Shown here piece after piece: positions 4,644-6,668 of a DNA stretch of 6,668 bases (positions within the stretch are counted from its first letter, which is position 1; the number at the start of each line of letters is the position of its first letter). Under the pieces are notes generated by a model that searched no databases, was not told the origin of the DNA, and was given only the letters and a program-made list of their open reading frames with translations. Position numbers and translations under genes: made by a program. The DNA is from Candidatus Omnitrophota bacterium (GTDB lineage Bacteria; Omnitrophota; Gorgyraeia; 2-01-FULL-45-10): contig JAUYDB010000277.1 of the NCBI GenBank assembly GCA_030691985.1, positions 1 through 6,668 of the forward strand, given 5' to 3'.

Positions 4644-4695
4644 TTAGCTGTCAGCTGTCAGCCTTCAGCAAAAAAAGCTGAAAGCTAACACAGCT
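4644..4695. repeat. TCAGCTG-type heptad palindrome in the rpsB leader
   Basis: The left arm (4644-4669) is TTAGCTG, TCAGCTG, TCAGCCT, TCAGC. A run of seven A follows (4670-4676), then the right arm GCTGAAAGCTAACACAGCT (4677-4695), again in 7-base steps. The arms form an imperfect hairpin: AGCTGT pairs directly, a two-base bulge follows, then AGC and TTCAGC. It has the same architecture as the TAGCGNN palindromes (7-nt period, AGC in each unit, inverted halves round an A/T spacer) but a different unit. It lies within the predicted 5' leader of rpsB, so it could influence expression of the operon. Confidence 0.8.
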
Positions 4696-4721
4696 ATAAC
4701 AAGGCGTTTTGCGACGGTCTC

Positions 4722-4749
4722 ATTATAGCAATAAATCCGTTTTTTTCAA
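4722..4749 (-). promoter_or_regulatory. Predicted promoter of the rpsB-tsf-pyrH-frr operon
   Basis: On the minus strand TTGAAA (4749-4744, 4/6) and a perfect TATAAT (4727-4722) are 16 bp apart. The -35 box begins only 3 bp after the msbA stop codon. Transcription would start around 4715, giving a leader of about 115 nt that includes the TCAGCTG palindrome, a perfect 11-bp palindrome TTCGAGTCGAA (4624-4634) and the Shine-Dalgarno. No terminator for msbA is visible, so read-through is also likely. Confidence 0.7.
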
Positions 4750-4752
4750 CAT

Positions 4753-6576
4753 TTATCTTATCATGTTATCCCTGAATTGCATGTCATACAGCCGTTTATA
4801 TAACCCCTCTTTACGGATAAGATCATCGTCAAAACCCGCATCTAATATGCGGCTTTTATCCAAGACATAGATAGAGCTGGCATGCTTTATTGTGCTCAGG
4901 CGATGGGCTATCACAAAGACTGTCCTGCCCTTCATCATCCTGTCTATCGCCTCCTGGACAAGTATCTCCGATTCCGTATCGAGCTGGGACGTCGCCTCAT
5001 CTAATATCAGGACAGGCGGATCCTTGAAGACGGCGCGCGCTATCGCAAGCCTCTGTTTCTCGCCGCCTGATAACCGGAAACCGCGTTCGCCGATCACGGT
5101 ATCATAGCCTTCCGGCATTTTTATTATAAAGTCATGGGCATTGGCTATCCTCGCCGCCTTGATTATAGCGTCCTTAGCGCAATTCTCGGAGCCGTAAGCG
5201 ATGTTTGCCGAAACAGTATCATTGAAAAGGATCGTCTCCTGCGTGACTATCCCTATCTGGCTCATCAGGCTCTTGATAGCGCAATCCCGTATATCTACGC
5301 CGTCTATGGTTATCCTGCCGCTCGTAACATCGTAAAAGCGCGGTATGAGATTTACAAGAGTGGTTTTACCTACGCCGCTTGGGCCCACAAATGCGGCAAT
5401 CTCGCCTACTGTGACTTCGAAACTTATATCTTTAAGAATATCTCTGTCCTCATATCTGAAATAGACGTTCTCGAATCTGACTGTTCGTTTAATCCGCGGA
5501 AGTTCTGCTGCCCCCGGTTTTTCGCGGACGGAAGGTTGCGTATCCAGGACCTCGAATATCCTGTCCGCGGCGGCGAGGGCCTGTTGATTTATGGTATATA
5601 CGTTCGTGATGCGCTTTATAGGCCTCATGAGCGAAAGAAGGCACGCAAGAAACATCAAAAACGCCCCTACGGAGAGCTTGCCGGAGAGTATATCTTTTCC
5701 GACTATCCACAATATTATGGCCACAGATAATATGCCTACGAACTCGGTTATCGGGCTTACCACCGTCATCCTCTTAACCGACTTCATCATCAATCTGTAA
5801 AAATGCTGGTTCTGGCTTTCGAACTTCTTTGCCTCATAATCTTCCATGGAGAAGGCCTTTACCACGCGCACACCCGAAATAGTCTCATGCAGCGTCATGG
5901 TTATGTCTCCCATCTGTTCCTGCGACTGCCTTGAGATGGACTTAAGCCTCTTGCCTATTTTCACAACGGGATATACGACAAGAAGCAGCAATAAAGCTAT
6001 CATGCCTACAAGCGCCCATGATATAGAAAAATATACTTTGACGGCTAAAAGCATGCTTATATACATGATAAGCTGGACGGGTTGGTATAAGAGATCCGTA
6101 AGCCCGGTGGAGATGGCGTCCCTTATCACGGCCGCGTCATAGGTTATCCTGGACATGAGCTTTCCGGTAGAATGTTTGGAATAAAAATCCATTGAAAGGG
6201 TCAAGAGCTTTCTATATATGATGTTCTTCACGTCCCGTATCACACGCTGGGCTACATCATTCATGAGATACGTCTGGCAGAATTCGAACAAATTCTTAAG
6301 GAGCCATAAAATGATCACGATGAAGATCATCCTGTTCAGAAGATCCATTGGTGAAAGCGAATTTGCCGTTTCGATCAGCCTTCTTATGAATTGGGGGAGA
6401 AGCTCCGCATGAGGCACCACCATTTTTTTACCGGCCACTATGTTATCCGCAAGCGGTATTATCATGCTTATAGAGACACCGCTGAAAACAGAAGAAACCA
6501 TCATGCACAAGCCGGCCAGGACAAGCACCCACGCATGCGGAAGGACAAATATTACCAATCTCGTATATTGTTTCAT
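4753..6576 (-). CDS. msbA: MsbA-like lipid-exporting ABC transporter (permease-ATPase fusion)
   Basis: A 607-aa half-transporter of the exporter type. In this family a homodimer in the inner membrane flips lipid A-core, or a related lipid or drug, using ATP. The membrane domain (1-335) has six likely segments near 12-40, 82-100, 157-178, 183-206, 275-296 and 300-318. The ATPase domain (365-600) is complete: Walker A GPSGVGKTT (398-406), Q-loop Q446 in VTQE, signature LSGGEKQ (502-508), Walker B VLILDE (522-527) and H-loop H558 in AHRLST. The start was chosen because the first membrane helix begins soon after Met1 and the next Met lies inside it. There is no Shine-Dalgarno, and the reading frame stays open upstream to the window edge without another ATG, so a longer protein cannot be fully excluded. 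MsbA is the best family match, but substrate cannot be read from sequence. Confidence 0.9.
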   Translation of the reverse strand: MKQYTRLVIFVLPHAWVLVLAGLCMMVSSVFSGVSISMIIPLADNIVAGKKMVVPHAELLPQFIRRLIETANSLSPMDLLNRMIFIVIILWLLKNLFEFCQTYLMNDVAQRVIRDVKNIIYRKLLTLSMDFYSKHSTGKLMSRITYDAAVIRDAISTGLTDLLYQPVQLIMYISMLLAVKVYFSISWALVGMIALLLLLVVYPVVKIGKRLKSISRQSQEQMGDITMTLHETISGVRVVKAFSMEDYEAKKFESQNQHFYRLMMKSVKRMTVVSPITEFVGILSVAIILWIVGKDILSGKLSVGAFLMFLACLLSLMRPIKRITNVYTINQQALAAADRIFEVLDTQPSVREKPGAAELPRIKRTVRFENVYFRYEDRDILKDISFEVTVGEIAAFVGPSGVGKTTLVNLIPRFYDVTSGRITIDGVDIRDCAIKSLMSQIGIVTQETILFNDTVSANIAYGSENCAKDAIIKAARIANAHDFIIKMPEGYDTVIGERGFRLSGGEKQRLAIARAVFKDPPVLILDEATSQLDTESEILVQEAIDRMMKGRTVFVIAHRLSTIKHASSIYVLDKSRILDAGFDDDLIRKEGLYKRLYDMQFRDNMIR

Positions 6577-6586
6577 ATTTAATGCT

Positions 6587-6615
6587 ATAGTATCATGCGT
6601 AGTTACCTTTGTCGA
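6587..6615 (-). promoter_or_regulatory. Possible promoter just before msbA
   Basis: Minus-strand TCGACA (6615-6610, 5/6) and TACTAT (6592-6587, 4/6) are 17 bp apart. Transcription would begin about 6580, only a few bases before the ATG at 6576, implying an almost leaderless mRNA. That fits the lack of a Shine-Dalgarno but could be chance. A promoter further upstream would lie outside the window. Confidence 0.35.
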
Positions 6616-6623
6616 GGGAAAAC

Positions 6624-6666
6624 TGATAAGTGAATTAAAGTCCCTTGATAAGTGATTAAATAAGTG
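6624..6666. repeat. Short direct repeats upstream of msbA
   Basis: TGATAAGTGA occurs at 6624-6633 and again at 6646-6655, exactly 22 bp apart or about two helical turns. A partial third copy, ATAAGTG, lies at 6660-6666 next to the window edge. The position upstream of a possible promoter would suit binding sites of a regulator, but the repeats are short and A/T-rich. Confidence 0.35.
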
Positions 6667-6668
6667 CT

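Noticed and set aside
4599..4752. Riboswitch or T-box in the msbA-rpsB gap
   Set aside because: The structure is explained by the simple heptad palindrome, and I see no conserved riboswitch core or T-box motif.
5134..5730. 198-codon plus-strand open frame inside msbA
   Set aside because: It lies opposite the conserved ATPase and membrane domains, with low-complexity translation and no start signals. It is a shadow of msbA.

Overview
The window is a bacterial chromosome segment in which every recognisable gene lies on the minus strand, so it is transcribed from high to low coordinates. The right two thirds is conserved core: an MsbA-type lipid-flippase ABC transporter (6576-4753), then the classic translation/nucleotide cluster rpsB (ribosomal protein S2), tsf (EF-Ts), pyrH (UMP kinase) and frr (ribosome recycling factor), followed by tRNA-Lys(UUU). 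The left 1.3 kb is accessory: a toxin-antitoxin pair, a small orphan basic ORF and several palindromic repeats.

The MsbA-like exporter suggests a diderm (outer-membrane) bacterium. EF-Ts is the short form (194 aa), and S2 carries an unusual acidic/basic C-terminal tail. Seven-base periodic palindromes between core genes, together with GGGGACAC and GGGTCAGACCC hairpins, remind me of uncultured lineages such as Omnitrophota. That taxonomic impression comes from memory and is weak.

Layout, left to right: 1-125 GGGGACAC palindromes (REP-like); 132-335 small basic ORF with its own promoter and Shine-Dalgarno, bracketed by a 15-bp inverted repeat; 503-1007 CopG-type antitoxin and BrnT-like toxin overlapping by 14 bp; 1004-1068 two-hairpin repeat that contains the toxin start codon; 1069-1112 toxin-antitoxin promoter and candidate operator; 1113-1311 non-coding; 1312-1408 nested inverted repeat whose outer arm is the 3' end of the tRNA; 1395-1470 tRNA-Lys; 1493-1571 heptad palindrome A; frr; pyrH; heptad palindrome B; tsf; heptad palindrome C; rpsB; a second kind of heptad palindrome in the rpsB leader; rpsB promoter; msbA; and an upstream region with short direct repeats.

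The core genes make translation factors and UMP kinase and are probably transcribed together from a good promoter at 4749-4722. The most unusual feature is that three of the four gaps around these genes (rpsB-tsf, tsf-pyrH and frr-tRNA) are occupied by palindromes built from TAGCGNN heptads. They begin at or close after the upstream stop codon, and in frr and tsf the first heptad supplies the TAG stop itself. A related AGC-containing heptad palindrome lies in the rpsB leader. The pyrH, toxin and msbA starts have no visible Shine-Dalgarno; the first two directly abut such repeats.
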